DNA of 64,000 nucleotides from positions 1 to 64,000 of the forward strand of contig JADJSH010000019.1 in NCBI GenBank assembly GCA_016711805.1. Reading direction: 5' to 3'. A program made the translations under genes and the position numbers. This DNA is from Bacteroidota bacterium. Its GTDB lineage: Bacteria; Bacteroidota; Bacteroidia; B-17B0; Aurantibacillaceae. Shown piece after piece: positions 24,901 to 35,296 of this stretch. The first letter of the stretch is position 1, and each line of letters starts with the position of its first letter. The notes under the pieces were generated by a model. It made no database searches. It saw only the letters and a program-made list of their open reading frames with translations, and was not told the DNA's origin.

Positions 24901-25999
24901 GTTTATGAATGATGCCGTTGTTTACTTCATAAATAATATGTTCCGAATTATTTTGCTCAAATAATTCTTGTATTCTTCCTGGATGTGTATCGGTTATAAA
25001 TACTTGCCCGAACTCATCTCCACTTACTAATTCAATTAATTTCTTAAAACGTGTTTCATCCAATTTATCATAGATGTCATCCAACAACAATAAAGGCTTG
25101 GTGTGTTTTTTCTCTTTAATGAATTCAAACTGAGCTAATTTTAAGGCGAGTAAATATGATTTTTGTTGACCTTGAGATGCAAATTTCTTTAGACTATTGC
25201 CCATCAATTTAAAATCCAAATCATCTCGGTGTGGACCAACGGTTGTATGATGCACCGCTCTATCTCTTGCTAAACTTGCCGTTAATACAGTTTTGTAGGA
25301 TAAATCTTTAATAGAGGATTCATATTCTAAGCTTACGTTTTCATTACTTCCGCTAATAAACTGGTAGTTTTTAGTGAACAATGGAATAAACTCTTGTAGG
25401 AAATGAGTGCGAATTTTAATAATTTCTTCGCCATGAATAATGAGTTGATCATCCCAAATCTCCAAGCTCATATTATCAAAAGTTCTGCTTTCGTAAAACT
25501 GTTTTAATAAAGCATTGCGTTGCTGTAAAACATGATTGTAAGCAATTAGTTTCTCTAAATACACTTTATCATACTGAGAAATGATACTATCCATAAATTT
25601 GCGTCGCACTTCGCTACCATCCCAAATCAATTCAATATCAGAAGGAGAAATCATGACCAAAGGATATAATCCAATATGTTCAGATAAACGCTCGTATTCT
25701 TTTTTATTATGTTTAAATTGTTTTTTAGCTCCACGTTTTACACCACAATAAATTTCGTGCGTATCTCCATTTTTATTAATCCAAGCTTGAATAACAAAGA
25801 AAGGTAATTCGTGTTTGATGTTTTGACTATCAATAGCATTAAAAAAACTTTTACAGAAAGACACGTAATGTATAGCATCTAATAAATTGGTTTTACCCAT
25901 GCCATTATTACCTACAAAGCAATTAAATTTCGAGCAAAACTCTAGTTGAGCTTCGTCGTAATTTTTAAAATTGATGAGTGATAATTTCTCTAAAATCAT
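24893..25999 (-). CDS. recF: DNA replication and repair protein RecF
   Basis: SMC-like ATPase that helps load RecA at gaps with RecO/RecR. 368 residues. Start MILEKLSLINFKNY with Walker A GNNGMGKTNLLDAI (about residue 30), ABC signature region SQGQQKSYLLALK, and Walker B LLLLDDIYDKLD. Forms a unit with DUF721. Intact. Confidence 0.95.
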   Translation of the reverse strand: MILEKLSLINFKNYDEAQLEFCSKFNCFVGNNGMGKTNLLDAIHYVSFCKSFFNAIDSQNIKHELPFFVIQAWINKNGDTHEIYCGVKRGAKKQFKHNKKEYERLSEHIGLYPLVMISPSDIELIWDGSEVRRKFMDSIISQYDKVYLEKLIAYNHVLQQRNALLKQFYESRTFDNMSLEIWDDQLIIHGEEIIKIRTHFLQEFIPLFTKNYQFISGSNENVSLEYESSIKDLSYKTVLTASLARDRAVHHTTVGPHRDDLDFKLMGNSLKKFASQGQQKSYLLALKLAQFEFIKEKKHTKPLLLLDDIYDKLDETRFKKLIELVSGDEFGQVFITDTHPGRIQELFEQNNSEHIIYEVNNGIIHKHG

Positions 26000-26066
26000 T
26001 GCACCTTAAAGGTACGAATGAAATACTGATTTTAGGTTGACTGTTAATTAATTTAGTTTTATAAAA

Positions 26067-26100
26067 CAAAAACGCCCCAAATTTCTTTGAGGCGTTTTTA
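26067..26100 (-). terminator. Terminator of secDF
   Basis: AAAAACGCC (26068-26076) pairs with GGCGTTTTT (26091-26099), with an inner CAAA/TTTG pair. It lies 18 bp past the secDF stop. Confidence 0.85.
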
Positions 26101-26117
26101 AGGGATTATTTTATTTA

Positions 26118-29100
26118 TTATTTTCTTTTATCAAAATCAACAACAATTGGTGTTGAGATACATAATGAAGAGTATGTACCAATGATACGACCAATTAATA
26201 ACGCGAAGATGAATCCACGAATACTTTCTCCTCCAAAAATGAAGATTACTAATAATACGAAGAATACAGTTAACGATGTTAAGATGGTACGACTTAATGT
26301 ACTATTTAACGCGTAGTTAATTAATGAGTTACGCTCTTCAGTTGTAGAGTCAGCTTTTTCATTTTCAGCTAAACGCTCACGGATACGGTCAAATACAACA
26401 ACTGTTTCTGTCATCGTGTAACCCATAACCGTTAAGATAGCAGCAATAAAATCTTGTCCAATTTCTAAAGAGAAAGGAACGATACCATCTAAAATTGTAT
26501 AGAAAGATAATACCACTAACACGTCATGGAATAAAGCCACAACCGCACCTAAACCATATTGCCATTTCTTGAATCGAACAACGATGTAGATAAACATCAC
26601 TAAACAAGAGAATAAAATAGCAGCATAAGCGCCATATAAAATATCTGTTGCAATAGTAGGTCCAACTTTTTGCTGACTTACTAATTCGTGTTTAGCTTTT
26701 AATGTATTTAAACCATCGTTTAATGCTTTTTCAACTTCTGTATCAACTGTTGGAGAGTTATCAGTTACACGGTAAGAAGTAGTGATTTTCATTTGGTTGT
26801 TTCCACCAACTGTTTTTACTTCTAACGATGCATCTTTGAAAGCATCTTTTAAGGATTGTTTTACTTCTTCCGTATTCATTTCTTTATCAAAACGAACTTG
26901 GTAAGTACGACCACCTTTAAAATCAACGCCTAATTTTAAGCCACCGTGTGCAAAATACATCACAATACCTAAAACAATAATGATAGAAGAAATAGCATAA
27001 TATACTTTTCTACGTCCAACAAAGTTGAAAGCTACATTTTTGAAAGAATTACGAGTAGCAGAGTTATCAAAAGGAATTTCCATTTTGCGAGATAACATCC
27101 AATCAAAAATAACACGAGTAATTAAAATTGCAGAGAATAAAGAAGCTCCAATACCAATTAATAATGTTGTAGCAAAACCTTGAACTGGTCCTGAACCAAA
27201 TACCATTAAGATAATCGCTAAAATTGCTAAAGTAACGTTAGAGTCAATAATAGAACTCATGGCATGTTTGAAACCTTCTTTAATAGCTTGAGCAGACGAT
27301 TTACCTAGAGCTAATTCTTCACGAATACGCTCAAAGATAAGGATGTTGGCATCCACCGCTAAACCAATGGTGAGCACGATACCGGCAATACCAGGTAATG
27401 TCAATACCGCATTCATGGAGGCGAGAATGCCCATAATAAAGAACATGTTGGCGATCAACGCAACATTGGCAACCATACCAGCTTTATTATAGTACATGTA
27501 CATAAATACTAAGATTACTAATAAGGCAATTAAAGTTGACATTAAACCTGAATCAATTGCTTCTTGACCTAAAGTAGGACCAACAACGCTTTCTTCAACA
27601 ATACGAGCAGGAGCAGGTAATTTACCAGCACTTAATACTGCTGCTAAAGTTTCTGCCTCTTCAACAGTAAAGTTTCCTGTAATTTGAGAGTTACCACCTT
27701 TAATTTCGCCATTAACTGTTGGAGCCGAATAAACCATGTTATCCATTACTACAGCAATTGAACGACCTTTTTTGTCTCCTTGTGGAGAATTGTCTTTTGT
27801 TAATTTAGCCCATTTAATAGCTGCTTCACCAGTCATTTGCATGCTAATGTATGGGTGACCACCGCTTTGTGCATCAAAGTCTTTACGAGCATCTGTAATA
27901 ATATCACCATACATTGCAGCTTTACCGCTTCTGTCTGTAATTTTAATAGCATATAATTCGTAATAAGCACCAACTACTTCACCAGCTTCGTTTTTCACTT
28001 CTTCTGGTTTAGAACCCCACATAAATTTCAATTTATTAGGTAGGTATGATTTTAATGCTGGGTGTTTTAATAAAGCATTCGCTTTTGCTGTATCTTCTTT
28101 ACTGTAAGCACGCGCTACAACTGGACCTGGTAAAAATTGCTCAGGTTGTTGCGTTTGTTGATTAAAAGATACGTTTGCTTTTAAAGGACAAGGTACATTC
28201 CCCACATAAATTAATGGGAAACGCATATTAAATGAATCTAAAGAAGTTGGTACTGCTGAATTTGTAGTAACAGCTGGATTTACTTTAGTACTATCTCCAT
28301 TCAATGAATCAAGAGGAGCTGGAGTAGTTGCTGCTACATTAGCTGAGTCAGCTGGATTTTTTGTTTTAGAAGTATCAGCTTTTAAATCGAAATTTGGATA
28401 TAATGCTTTTGATAATTTCTCATTAGCTCCCATTAATAGGTTACCTAACTCTGTGTTATCATAAGTTTCCCAAAACTCTAAGTTTGCAGTTCCTTGTAAT
28501 AACTCACGAACACGCTCTTTATCTTTTACACCAGGTAATTCAACTAAGATACGTCCGCTGTTTCCTAATTTTTGGATATTTGGTTGAGCAACCCCAAAAC
28601 GATCGATACGAGAACGGAATGTTTTTTCGGAGTTAGAGATAGACTCTTCAACCTTTGTATTTAAAAACGCAATTACTTCTTCGTTTGTTGCATTAAAAGG
28701 AACTTTCCCTTTTAATTCAATGGTTTGAAATAAAGGAGCTAATTGTCCTGTAGGTGCATTTTCTTTATATTTCTTTGCAAACAATGTTAAAAATGGATCG
28801 TTGTTACCAACTCCCATGCTAGCTTGAGCGTCAGCTAAAGATTTCTTAAATAAAGGATCTTGATTATCGTTAGATAAGTTTTTAACAATATCCATAACCG
28901 AAATCTCTAGGGTTACGTTCATACCACCGCGTAAATCTAGACCTAAGTTGATTTCACGCTTTTTACACTCTTCGTATGTATAGCTTGCGATGATTAAATC
29001 GTAAACTGGTTGAGTTTTCAAAGAATCTAAATACTTATCAGCTAACTTTTCTTTTAAAGAATCTACATAGAATAGTTCTTTTGTAGCGTCTCCGTTAGCA

Positions 29101-29264
29101 TATTTTTTAGCGTTAGCTTGAACTCCAGCTGAACTAGAAATGCTTTCGGCATATTCTTTTGCTTCAGTTTCTACCCCACGAGTTACCCAAGTAAAGGATA
29201 AGTAAAAAATACAGGCAAGCGCTAAAAGTATAGCGAAAATTTTAATGGCACCTTTGTTTTGCAT
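26118..29264 (-). CDS. secDF: Protein translocase subunit SecDF (fused)
   Basis: Uses the proton gradient to pull proteins out of the Sec channel on the periplasmic side. 1048 residues. N-terminal TM (about 8-28), then the DLRGGMNVTLEI motif near residue 108, a large periplasmic P1 domain (to about 540) with a Pro/Ser/Thr-rich insertion (about 295-345), five TMs of SecD (about 560-725, with TLPGIAGIVLTIGLAVDANILI), and then SecF (about 740-1048) starting VGRRKVYYAISSI with GVDFKGGRTYQV and ETVVVFDRIRE. The fused single chain is the usual form in Bacteroidota. The gene is intact and monocistronic. Confidence 0.96.
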   Translation of the reverse strand: MQNKGAIKIFAILLALACIFYLSFTWVTRGVETEAKEYAESISSSAGVQANAKKYANGDATKELFYVDSLKEKLADKYLDSLKTQPVYDLIIASYTYEECKKREINLGLDLRGGMNVTLEISVMDIVKNLSNDNQDPLFKKSLADAQASMGVGNNDPFLTLFAKKYKENAPTGQLAPLFQTIELKGKVPFNATNEEVIAFLNTKVEESISNSEKTFRSRIDRFGVAQPNIQKLGNSGRILVELPGVKDKERVRELLQGTANLEFWETYDNTELGNLLMGANEKLSKALYPNFDLKADTSKTKNPADSANVAATTPAPLDSLNGDSTKVNPAVTTNSAVPTSLDSFNMRFPLIYVGNVPCPLKANVSFNQQTQQPEQFLPGPVVARAYSKEDTAKANALLKHPALKSYLPNKLKFMWGSKPEEVKNEAGEVVGAYYELYAIKITDRSGKAAMYGDIITDARKDFDAQSGGHPYISMQMTGEAAIKWAKLTKDNSPQGDKKGRSIAVVMDNMVYSAPTVNGEIKGGNSQITGNFTVEEAETLAAVLSAGKLPAPARIVEESVVGPTLGQEAIDSGLMSTLIALLVILVFMYMYYNKAGMVANVALIANMFFIMGILASMNAVLTLPGIAGIVLTIGLAVDANILIFERIREELALGKSSAQAIKEGFKHAMSSIIDSNVTLAILAIILMVFGSGPVQGFATTLLIGIGASLFSAILITRVIFDWMLSRKMEIPFDNSATRNSFKNVAFNFVGRRKVYYAISSIIIVLGIVMYFAHGGLKLGVDFKGGRTYQVRFDKEMNTEEVKQSLKDAFKDASLEVKTVGGNNQMKITTSYRVTDNSPTVDTEVEKALNDGLNTLKAKHELVSQQKVGPTIATDILYGAYAAILFSCLVMFIYIVVRFKKWQYGLGAVVALFHDVLVVLSFYTILDGIVPFSLEIGQDFIAAILTVMGYTMTETVVVFDRIRERLAENEKADSTTEERNSLINYALNSTLSRTILTSLTVFFVLLVIFIFGGESIRGFIFALLIGRIIGTYSSLCISTPIVVDFDKRK

Positions 29265-29382
29265 AAAATTGATTTAAATCGAATAAAATTAAGGGTGCAA
29301 ATATAAGTTTATGGCATATATAAAGCAAATTAATTTAATGCTGAAAATTAAGCAGTTAGCAATTAATTTAAAGTTTAATTCG

Positions 29383-29390
29383 TATTTTTG
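29383..29390 (+). promoter_or_regulatory. -7 box immediately before the FG-GAP gene
   Basis: TATTTTTG fits TAnnTTTG and ends 7 bases before the ATG at 29398, implying a leader of only a few bases. No good -33 TTG is visible. Confidence 0.4.
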
Positions 29391-29397
29391 CTAATGT

Positions 29398-31626
29398 ATG
29401 AGCCGTGTTAAAATTTTACTCTTTCTTTTAGTGACTCTGAAACTGAGTTGGGCTCAAACTAATGTTTACCGAGATACTATCCCTGTTTTTGAATCAAACA
29501 ACCGCTTATTGATGCCTTGGGCTGGAGGAATTAATTTTAGTTCTTTTACGAATATTGACTTGAACGATGATGGAATGAAGGATATTGTAGCTTTTGATAA
29601 AATAGGCGGATCAGGAGGGAGATTAAGAGCTTATTTAAATATTGGATCGGTTGGTGAAGCTAAGTATAAGCATGATTATACTCATCAGGAACAATTTCCA
29701 GTAGTAACTGAATGGGCAGTGTTTTTTGATTACGATTTTGACGGAAAATCTGACTTATTTACATACACACCAGGGGGAATAAAGGTTTTCAAAAATAATA
29801 CTATTGGACAAAATTTAAGTTTCACGCTAGTGAACTCATTGTTGCGAAGTGATTATAATCCTTTTGGTTCGCCCAGTATAAGTAATATTCCTGTAAGTCC
29901 CGTTGGGATTCCAGCGATTTCTGATTTAGATAACGACGGTGATTTGGATATTTTGACATTTTCGGTTTTTGGTGTCATTATAGAGCATCATAAAAACATG
30001 AGTCAGGAATTATACGGAACTGCGGATAGTTTAGTATTTGATATGATAGATAATTGTTGGGGAGATGTTAAAGAAAGTGGCTGCCAAGTTGATATGAATT
30101 TTTGTCCTTTTATGAAATTATATCAAAACAGTATTAAAAATAACGTTGATAAAGTATTACACTCAGGTTCTTGTTTAATGTGTTTTGATAGAGACGGTGA
30201 TGGGGATAAAGAAATTATTATGGGAGACATTTCTTGTAGTAATATATTTTATGCCGAAAATACAGGAAGTGCTTCAAATGCGCATATTGGCGATACCACC
30301 ATTTTATACCCTAATTATCCTAATAAAGCTAGTACCAGTATTATTAAGTTAAATTCTTTTCCATGTACCTACAATTTAGATGTGGATAACGATGGATTTA
30401 AGGATTTAATTGGTAGCCCAAATGCCATTTCAGGTGCAGAAAATTACCAAAGTGTGTGGTATTATAAAAACGCATCTAATACACCAACTGTAAATTTCGT
30501 GTTTCAAAAAAAGAATTTTTTACAAGAGGATATGATTGAATTGGGAGAAGGAGCCTACCCAGTTTTGTTTGATGCGGACGCGGATGGTAAAAAGGATTTG
30601 ATAGTTGGAAACTTAGGTTATTATACCATTAATACTAATAAATCTAAGCTAGCGTATTATAGAAATATTGGAACAAACACGTCGCCATCTTTTTCTTTAA
30701 TCACAAAAGACTATCAATCTTTATCAACGTACAATATTTACTCGATGGCGCCTAGTTTTGGCGATTTAGATGGTGATGGCGATAAGGATTTAATAATTGG
30801 AGCTACTAACGGAAAAGTGCATTATTTTGAAAATACGGCTGGAGCAGGAAATGCAGCCGTTTTTGGAAATTATGTGGCAAATTATCAAAATATATTAGGG
30901 AGTAATTTTGTATATCCTCAATTATATGATGTAGATAAAAACGGAACCTTAGATTTATTATTAGGTTCTCAAAATGGTAAATTAACCTATTATAAAAATG
31001 TAGGTTCGGCAAGTAGCCCAACTTTTAGTTTTGTGACTGGTTTTTTTGGTGGGGTAGATGTTAGACAATATGGTTGGACGACTGGCTACAGTATGCCGTT
31101 TATGCATAGCGATGCGGGTGTAACAAAGTTATTAGTTGGCAGCGAAATTGGTAATATTTATTTGTACGATAACATTGATGGAAATTTAACAGGAACCTTT
31201 AACGAAGTTGATACTGCCTTATTTCATGTAAACGAAGGGCCTCGTTGCGCACCCTTTTTTGAAGATATAACCAATGATGGCTTACGTGATTTGTTTGTAG
31301 GAAATTATGCAGGCGGTTTGGCTTTTTTTAATTCAACTAATGTCAATCAAGTGGGAGTGAAGGAGTTATTTTCTGAAGAAAATATAACGGTATTTCCTAA
31401 TCCTGCATCCGATAAAATAACCGTTGCCATTAAAGATAATAGCTATCAAGAATTAACTATTAGGTGCTACGATGTTATAGGTAAAGTTGTTTTCGAAAGA
31501 AATACGTTTAATAAAATGATTGATATAGATGTGTCTCAATTTAGTAAAGGTGTTTACTTTATTCAATTACAAAGTAAAGATTCAAAGCAATTTAAGGCTG
31601 TTACTAAAAAGTTTGTGGTGCAGTAA
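29398..31626 (+). CDS. T9SS-exported FG-GAP/VCBS repeat protein
   Basis: 742 residues: a signal peptide (ends KLSWAQ), then about eight calcium-binding DxDxDG-type repeats through residues 55-640 (DLNDDGMKD, DYDFDGKSD, DLDNDGDLD, DRDGDGDKE, DVDNDGFKD, DADADGKKD, DLDGDGDKD, DVDKNGTLD) of integrin-alpha-like beta-propeller type, and a T9SS type A sorting domain (ITVFPNPASDKITV...VTKKFVVQ, about 665-742). It is expected on the surface or in the medium. The partner is unknown. It is convergent with the TPR gene, with only 6 bp between stops. Confidence 0.85.
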   Translation: MSRVKILLFLLVTLKLSWAQTNVYRDTIPVFESNNRLLMPWAGGINFSSFTNIDLNDDGMKDIVAFDKIGGSGGRLRAYLNIGSVGEAKYKHDYTHQEQFPVVTEWAVFFDYDFDGKSDLFTYTPGGIKVFKNNTIGQNLSFTLVNSLLRSDYNPFGSPSISNIPVSPVGIPAISDLDNDGDLDILTFSVFGVIIEHHKNMSQELYGTADSLVFDMIDNCWGDVKESGCQVDMNFCPFMKLYQNSIKNNVDKVLHSGSCLMCFDRDGDGDKEIIMGDISCSNIFYAENTGSASNAHIGDTTILYPNYPNKASTSIIKLNSFPCTYNLDVDNDGFKDLIGSPNAISGAENYQSVWYYKNASNTPTVNFVFQKKNFLQEDMIELGEGAYPVLFDADADGKKDLIVGNLGYYTINTNKSKLAYYRNIGTNTSPSFSLITKDYQSLSTYNIYSMAPSFGDLDGDGDKDLIIGATNGKVHYFENTAGAGNAAVFGNYVANYQNILGSNFVYPQLYDVDKNGTLDLLLGSQNGKLTYYKNVGSASSPTFSFVTGFFGGVDVRQYGWTTGYSMPFMHSDAGVTKLLVGSEIGNIYLYDNIDGNLTGTFNEVDTALFHVNEGPRCAPFFEDITNDGLRDLFVGNYAGGLAFFNSTNVNQVGVKELFSEENITVFPNPASDKITVAIKDNSYQELTIRCYDVIGKVVFERNTFNKMIDIDVSQFSKGVYFIQLQSKDSKQFKAVTKKFVVQ

Positions 31627-31632
31627 TTGTGA

Positions 31633-32853
31633 TTACTTGCAGTTTTTCTTTATCATGCTTTTTGCATCTTTGTTCCCTAAATTTTTAGCTTTTTCGAGAT
31701 CATCACAAGCGCTAGTTAATTCTTTCATTTCTATTTTACACAATGCTCTGTTGTAAAAGAAATCACCATCAGTATAATCCAATTCAATAGCTTTGGTGAA
31801 ATCATCAATTGCATTTCGGTATTCTTTAAGCTGATATTTTGCAAGACCTCTGTTGTTATATTGATCCTGATTGGAAGTATTTATTTTGATAGCCATATTA
31901 TAATCTGTTAAGGCAGATGTATAATCTTCTATGCTGTATTTTGTATTCCCTCTGTTATAAAAAAAACTTTCATCAGTTGTATCAAGCTCAATTGCTTTAT
32001 CATAGTCTAGTAAAGCATCACTGTATTTTCCAAGTTCATCCATTGCCATTGCTCGGTTGCAGTAATAGTTGGCTACTGTCGGATCTACGCTTATGGCACT
32101 ATTAAAATCATTAATAGCCAATTCGTATTCTTTTAATTCGTATTTTGAACAGCCTCTATTGTAAAAGTAATCACCATCTTCTTTATCTATTAAGATTGCT
32201 TTTGAAAAGTCTTCTATAGCTTCTTTATAATCCTTTAATTCATTTTTTGATAAACCTCGATTAAAATAATAGTAATCTTCTTCAGCATCTAGTAAAATAG
32301 CTTTAGTGAAATCATCAATAGCCCCCTTAAAATCTTCCATCTCATGTTTTACAAGGCCTCTATGATTATAGTAATCTCCATCTTGTGGATCAAGAGCAAT
32401 AGCTTTCTCCAAATCAATCAAAGCGTCATTATGATTTCCTAATTCATACTTAGCAAGACCTCGGTTACTATAGTATTCAGCATTATTTTTATTGATACTG
32501 ATGGCTATATCATAATCTGTAATACTTCCATTATAATCTTCTAATTCAAATTTCGCATCGCCTCTATCGTAGTAATATTCATCATTGTTTGGATTTAATT
32601 TAAGAGCTTTTGTAATATCGAGTATTGCACCACGATAATCCTCAAAATTGTATTTCGATAAACCTCTTTTCGAATAATAAATAGCATTAGTTGTATCAAA
32701 GGCTATGGCTTTTGAGAAGTCATCGATTGCGCCTTTATAATCTTCCAAACTATCTTTTTCAATAGCTCTTTTAAAGTAATATTCAACCGGAGTTTGAGCG
32801 ATGGAAATATTCACAATAAATAGTATATATATAATAAATAATCTTCTTTTCAT
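31633..32853 (-). CDS. Exported TPR-repeat protein
   Basis: 406 residues with a signal peptide (ends NISIAQ). About eleven consecutive 34-residue tetratricopeptide repeats of very regular form (YY..RG..K.EL.DY..AI.DF.KAI.LD), starting near residue 24 and filling the protein to about 385, then a Cys-containing cap (CDDLEKAKNLG...KKNCK). A periplasmic protein-protein scaffold is likely. No catalytic domain. The extreme regularity suggests recent repeat expansion. It starts 2 bp after the oppC-like gene. Confidence 0.85.
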   Translation of the reverse strand: MKRRLFIIYILFIVNISIAQTPVEYYFKRAIEKDSLEDYKGAIDDFSKAIAFDTTNAIYYSKRGLSKYNFEDYRGAILDITKALKLNPNNDEYYYDRGDAKFELEDYNGSITDYDIAISINKNNAEYYSNRGLAKYELGNHNDALIDLEKAIALDPQDGDYYNHRGLVKHEMEDFKGAIDDFTKAILLDAEEDYYYFNRGLSKNELKDYKEAIEDFSKAILIDKEDGDYFYNRGCSKYELKEYELAINDFNSAISVDPTVANYYCNRAMAMDELGKYSDALLDYDKAIELDTTDESFFYNRGNTKYSIEDYTSALTDYNMAIKINTSNQDQYNNRGLAKYQLKEYRNAIDDFTKAIELDYTDGDFFYNRALCKIEMKELTSACDDLEKAKNLGNKDAKSMIKKNCK

Positions 32854-32854
32854 A

Positions 32855-34144
32855 TTACAGTTGGTTTATTTTCGAAATCTCCGCCGCAATTTTGTTATAA
32901 ATAAAAATCAATACAAATACACCCAATCCTGGAAAAACTACTAGCCACCAAGCTGTGAAATGATCTCTAGCTTCATTTAATAAACTTCCCCAACTTACTG
33001 TGTTACTCGGGATACCAACTCCAATAAAGGATAAAGACGCTTCAATTAAAACGGCGCCCGCCATTCCAAAAATGATTTGAACTAAAATGATGGGGAATAC
33101 ATTTGGTAAAATGTGTTTTCGCATAATAGCAAAATGACTCATGCCAATTGCTTTACAAGATGTAATATAATCTAGCTGCTTGGTTTTTAAATATTCGGCA
33201 CGAGTTAAGCGAGCAATGGTTGTCCAGCTTAAAAAGCCAATAATTAAAATGAGTAACGTGTAAGATGGTTTGGTAATGGCAGATAAAGCAATGATGAGTA
33301 ATAAAGAAGGGATTGAATTTAGTATTTCAATAACTCTCGAAACGATTGTGTCTAAAGGGAAGTTTAATTTTCTGGCCGTTTTTAATGTGATGTCAATTTT
33401 GTTTCCAAACTTTAATAAGCCTGCAATTACAACATATGATAAGTACAATAAAAAAAAGATTTTTAAAATAACTAAAGCACTGCCATTTGTAAAATCAGTT
33501 GCTAAACTACTGCCTCGCACAACCACACAATAAAAATATGAAATGAAAATTCCTATTAATAAAAATAGCAATTGTACATAACCAATTTTAAGCGTATCGT
33601 TTTCAAAATAACCAGCACTGGCGCCTAAAATAATGCCAATAATCGAGGCAATGAGCATCGAAAAAATGCCAACACTCAAGGAAATTTTTGTGCCGTGAAT
33701 AATGCCAGATAATACATCATTTCCATTTTGCGTGGTGCCTAGCCAATGCCTGAATTTGAATGGTATGGAGATTGTTGTGTTATTTTTTAAAACAAATTCT
33801 TGAGCAGCAAACGGACTTTTTCGCGGTGCATTAGCGGCATCGATTGTATTGGGAGAATAGGCGCAAGGTGCAAATACACTGAAATCTGTAATTAAGGTTT
33901 TCCATTCATTGCCCATATTATAATTAATGATTTCATTCTCTGAAATAATTTGTTGGTTTTTAAAGGAGAAAGCAGGAAACAACCATTGCCCTTTGTATTT
34001 GCAAATTAAAGGTTTATCGTTTGCTAAGAATGGAGCTAGCAATGCTACACAAACAAACACTATAAATACACGCACACACAGTTTCAATGCTCTGTTTTTT
34101 GAGAGCAGTGTTTTGTACGATAGATATGTGTTTTTAATGTTCAT
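32855..34144 (-). CDS. Peptide ABC transporter permease, OppC/DppC type
   Basis: 429 residues, longer than typical (about 300) because of a periplasmic insertion after the first TM (about residues 45-140) and extra TMs around 185-250. The permease core has the EAA loop EYLKTKQLDYITSCKAIGMS...RKHILPN (about 320-350). Immediately downstream of the OppB-like gene (stop and start adjoin). It should form an inner-membrane importer of oligopeptides with OppB, the substrate-binding protein and ATPases encoded elsewhere. Confidence 0.88.
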   Translation of the reverse strand: MNIKNTYLSYKTLLSKNRALKLCVRVFIVFVCVALLAPFLANDKPLICKYKGQWLFPAFSFKNQQIISENEIINYNMGNEWKTLITDFSVFAPCAYSPNTIDAANAPRKSPFAAQEFVLKNNTTISIPFKFRHWLGTTQNGNDVLSGIIHGTKISLSVGIFSMLIASIIGIILGASAGYFENDTLKIGYVQLLFLLIGIFISYFYCVVVRGSSLATDFTNGSALVILKIFFLLYLSYVVIAGLLKFGNKIDITLKTARKLNFPLDTIVSRVIEILNSIPSLLLIIALSAITKPSYTLLILIIGFLSWTTIARLTRAEYLKTKQLDYITSCKAIGMSHFAIMRKHILPNVFPIILVQIIFGMAGAVLIEASLSFIGVGIPSNTVSWGSLLNEARDHFTAWWLVVFPGLGVFVLIFIYNKIAAEISKINQL

Positions 34145-35293
34145 TTATTTTCTAATCCTAGGGTCAACCCAGGCATATAATATATCGGCTAACAAATAAC
34201 TAAAAATGGTGAGTACAGATGATAATGTAATAACTGCAATAACAATTGGATAATCTTGCGAAATGATTGCTTTTACTATTTCTAATCCCATTCCAGGAAT
34301 AGTAAAAATGCTTTCGATAATGACGGAGCCGCCAATAATGCTAGGAAATACGGAAGAAAAAACAGTAATTAAGGGTAATGCACTATTTTTAAGAGCGTGT
34401 TTCCATATGATGTTGTTTTCGCTTAAGCCCTTTGCCCTGGCCGTTTTAATATAATCTAAACCCAATTGTTCATTGATAGAAGTAGTAGTTAATTTTGAGA
34501 TAAATGCCAACGAAGAGTAGGTATAACAAATCAATGGTAAAATCATGTATGGAAAAGAATCAACAAATTTTGAAAGTAGAGAAGCATTGTCATCATAACC
34601 TTCAATTGGTTTAATGCCTGATGGCGGAAAGATGGAAAGTACGTCAGGATTGGCAAACAACATCAATAATAAAACACCTACAAAAAACGAAGGCATTGAG
34701 TATAATAAAAACATGGTCACTTGAGTGATTTTACTTGACCTACTATCTGGCTTTTCGGCCAATTTAATGCCTATAGGAATACTTATCACGTAAGCTAAAA
34801 GAATAGAAACAACCGAAAAAAATACCGACCAAATGAGTTTATCTTTTAAGATCGCAATAACGGGTTCTTTCTTTATAAACGAAATGCCAAAATCGCCACG
34901 AATAATGCCTTTTGAATTAGCACCGCCAAACAACCATTGATGATATTGGTTATGATAACCATACCAAACAATTTTCGGGATGTAGTTTTTGTAGCCACCA
35001 TTTTCTTTAATGTCTTCTCTGATTGTTTTCAATTTTTCTTCATCGTAAACCTGATACAAAGTATCGGGTTCAGATAAAGTGGTAATCGAAAAGTAAAATA
35101 ATGGTAAATCTAAACCTAATTTCTTTCGCCAAAATGTTTTTTGTTCCTCTATATTACCACTAGCTTTCGCTCCGTTACTTAATATATTTACAGGATCGCC
35201 TGGAGCATTGGCTAGTAAAATAAATCCTATGAGAGTTACTGCAAAAAGCGTAGGAACAAACCATAGAATCCTTTTTAATACATAGCCTAACAT
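34145..35293 (-). CDS. Peptide ABC transporter permease, OppB/DppB type
   Basis: 382 residues. N-terminal TM and the LLANAPGDPV motif of the OppB family near residue 27, a periplasmic insert (about 45-140), then the permease core with EAA loop QLGLDYIKTARAKGLS...WKHALKN. Adjacent to OppC and 3 bp from the binding-protein gene. Intact. Confidence 0.9.
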   Translation of the reverse strand: MLGYVLKRILWFVPTLFAVTLIGFILLANAPGDPVNILSNGAKASGNIEEQKTFWRKKLGLDLPLFYFSITTLSEPDTLYQVYDEEKLKTIREDIKENGGYKNYIPKIVWYGYHNQYHQWLFGGANSKGIIRGDFGISFIKKEPVIAILKDKLIWSVFFSVVSILLAYVISIPIGIKLAEKPDSRSSKITQVTMFLLYSMPSFFVGVLLLMLFANPDVLSIFPPSGIKPIEGYDDNASLLSKFVDSFPYMILPLICYTYSSLAFISKLTTTSINEQLGLDYIKTARAKGLSENNIIWKHALKNSALPLITVFSSVFPSIIGGSVIIESIFTIPGMGLEIVKAIISQDYPIVIAVITLSSVLTIFSYLLADILYAWVDPRIRK

Positions 35294-35296
35294 GTA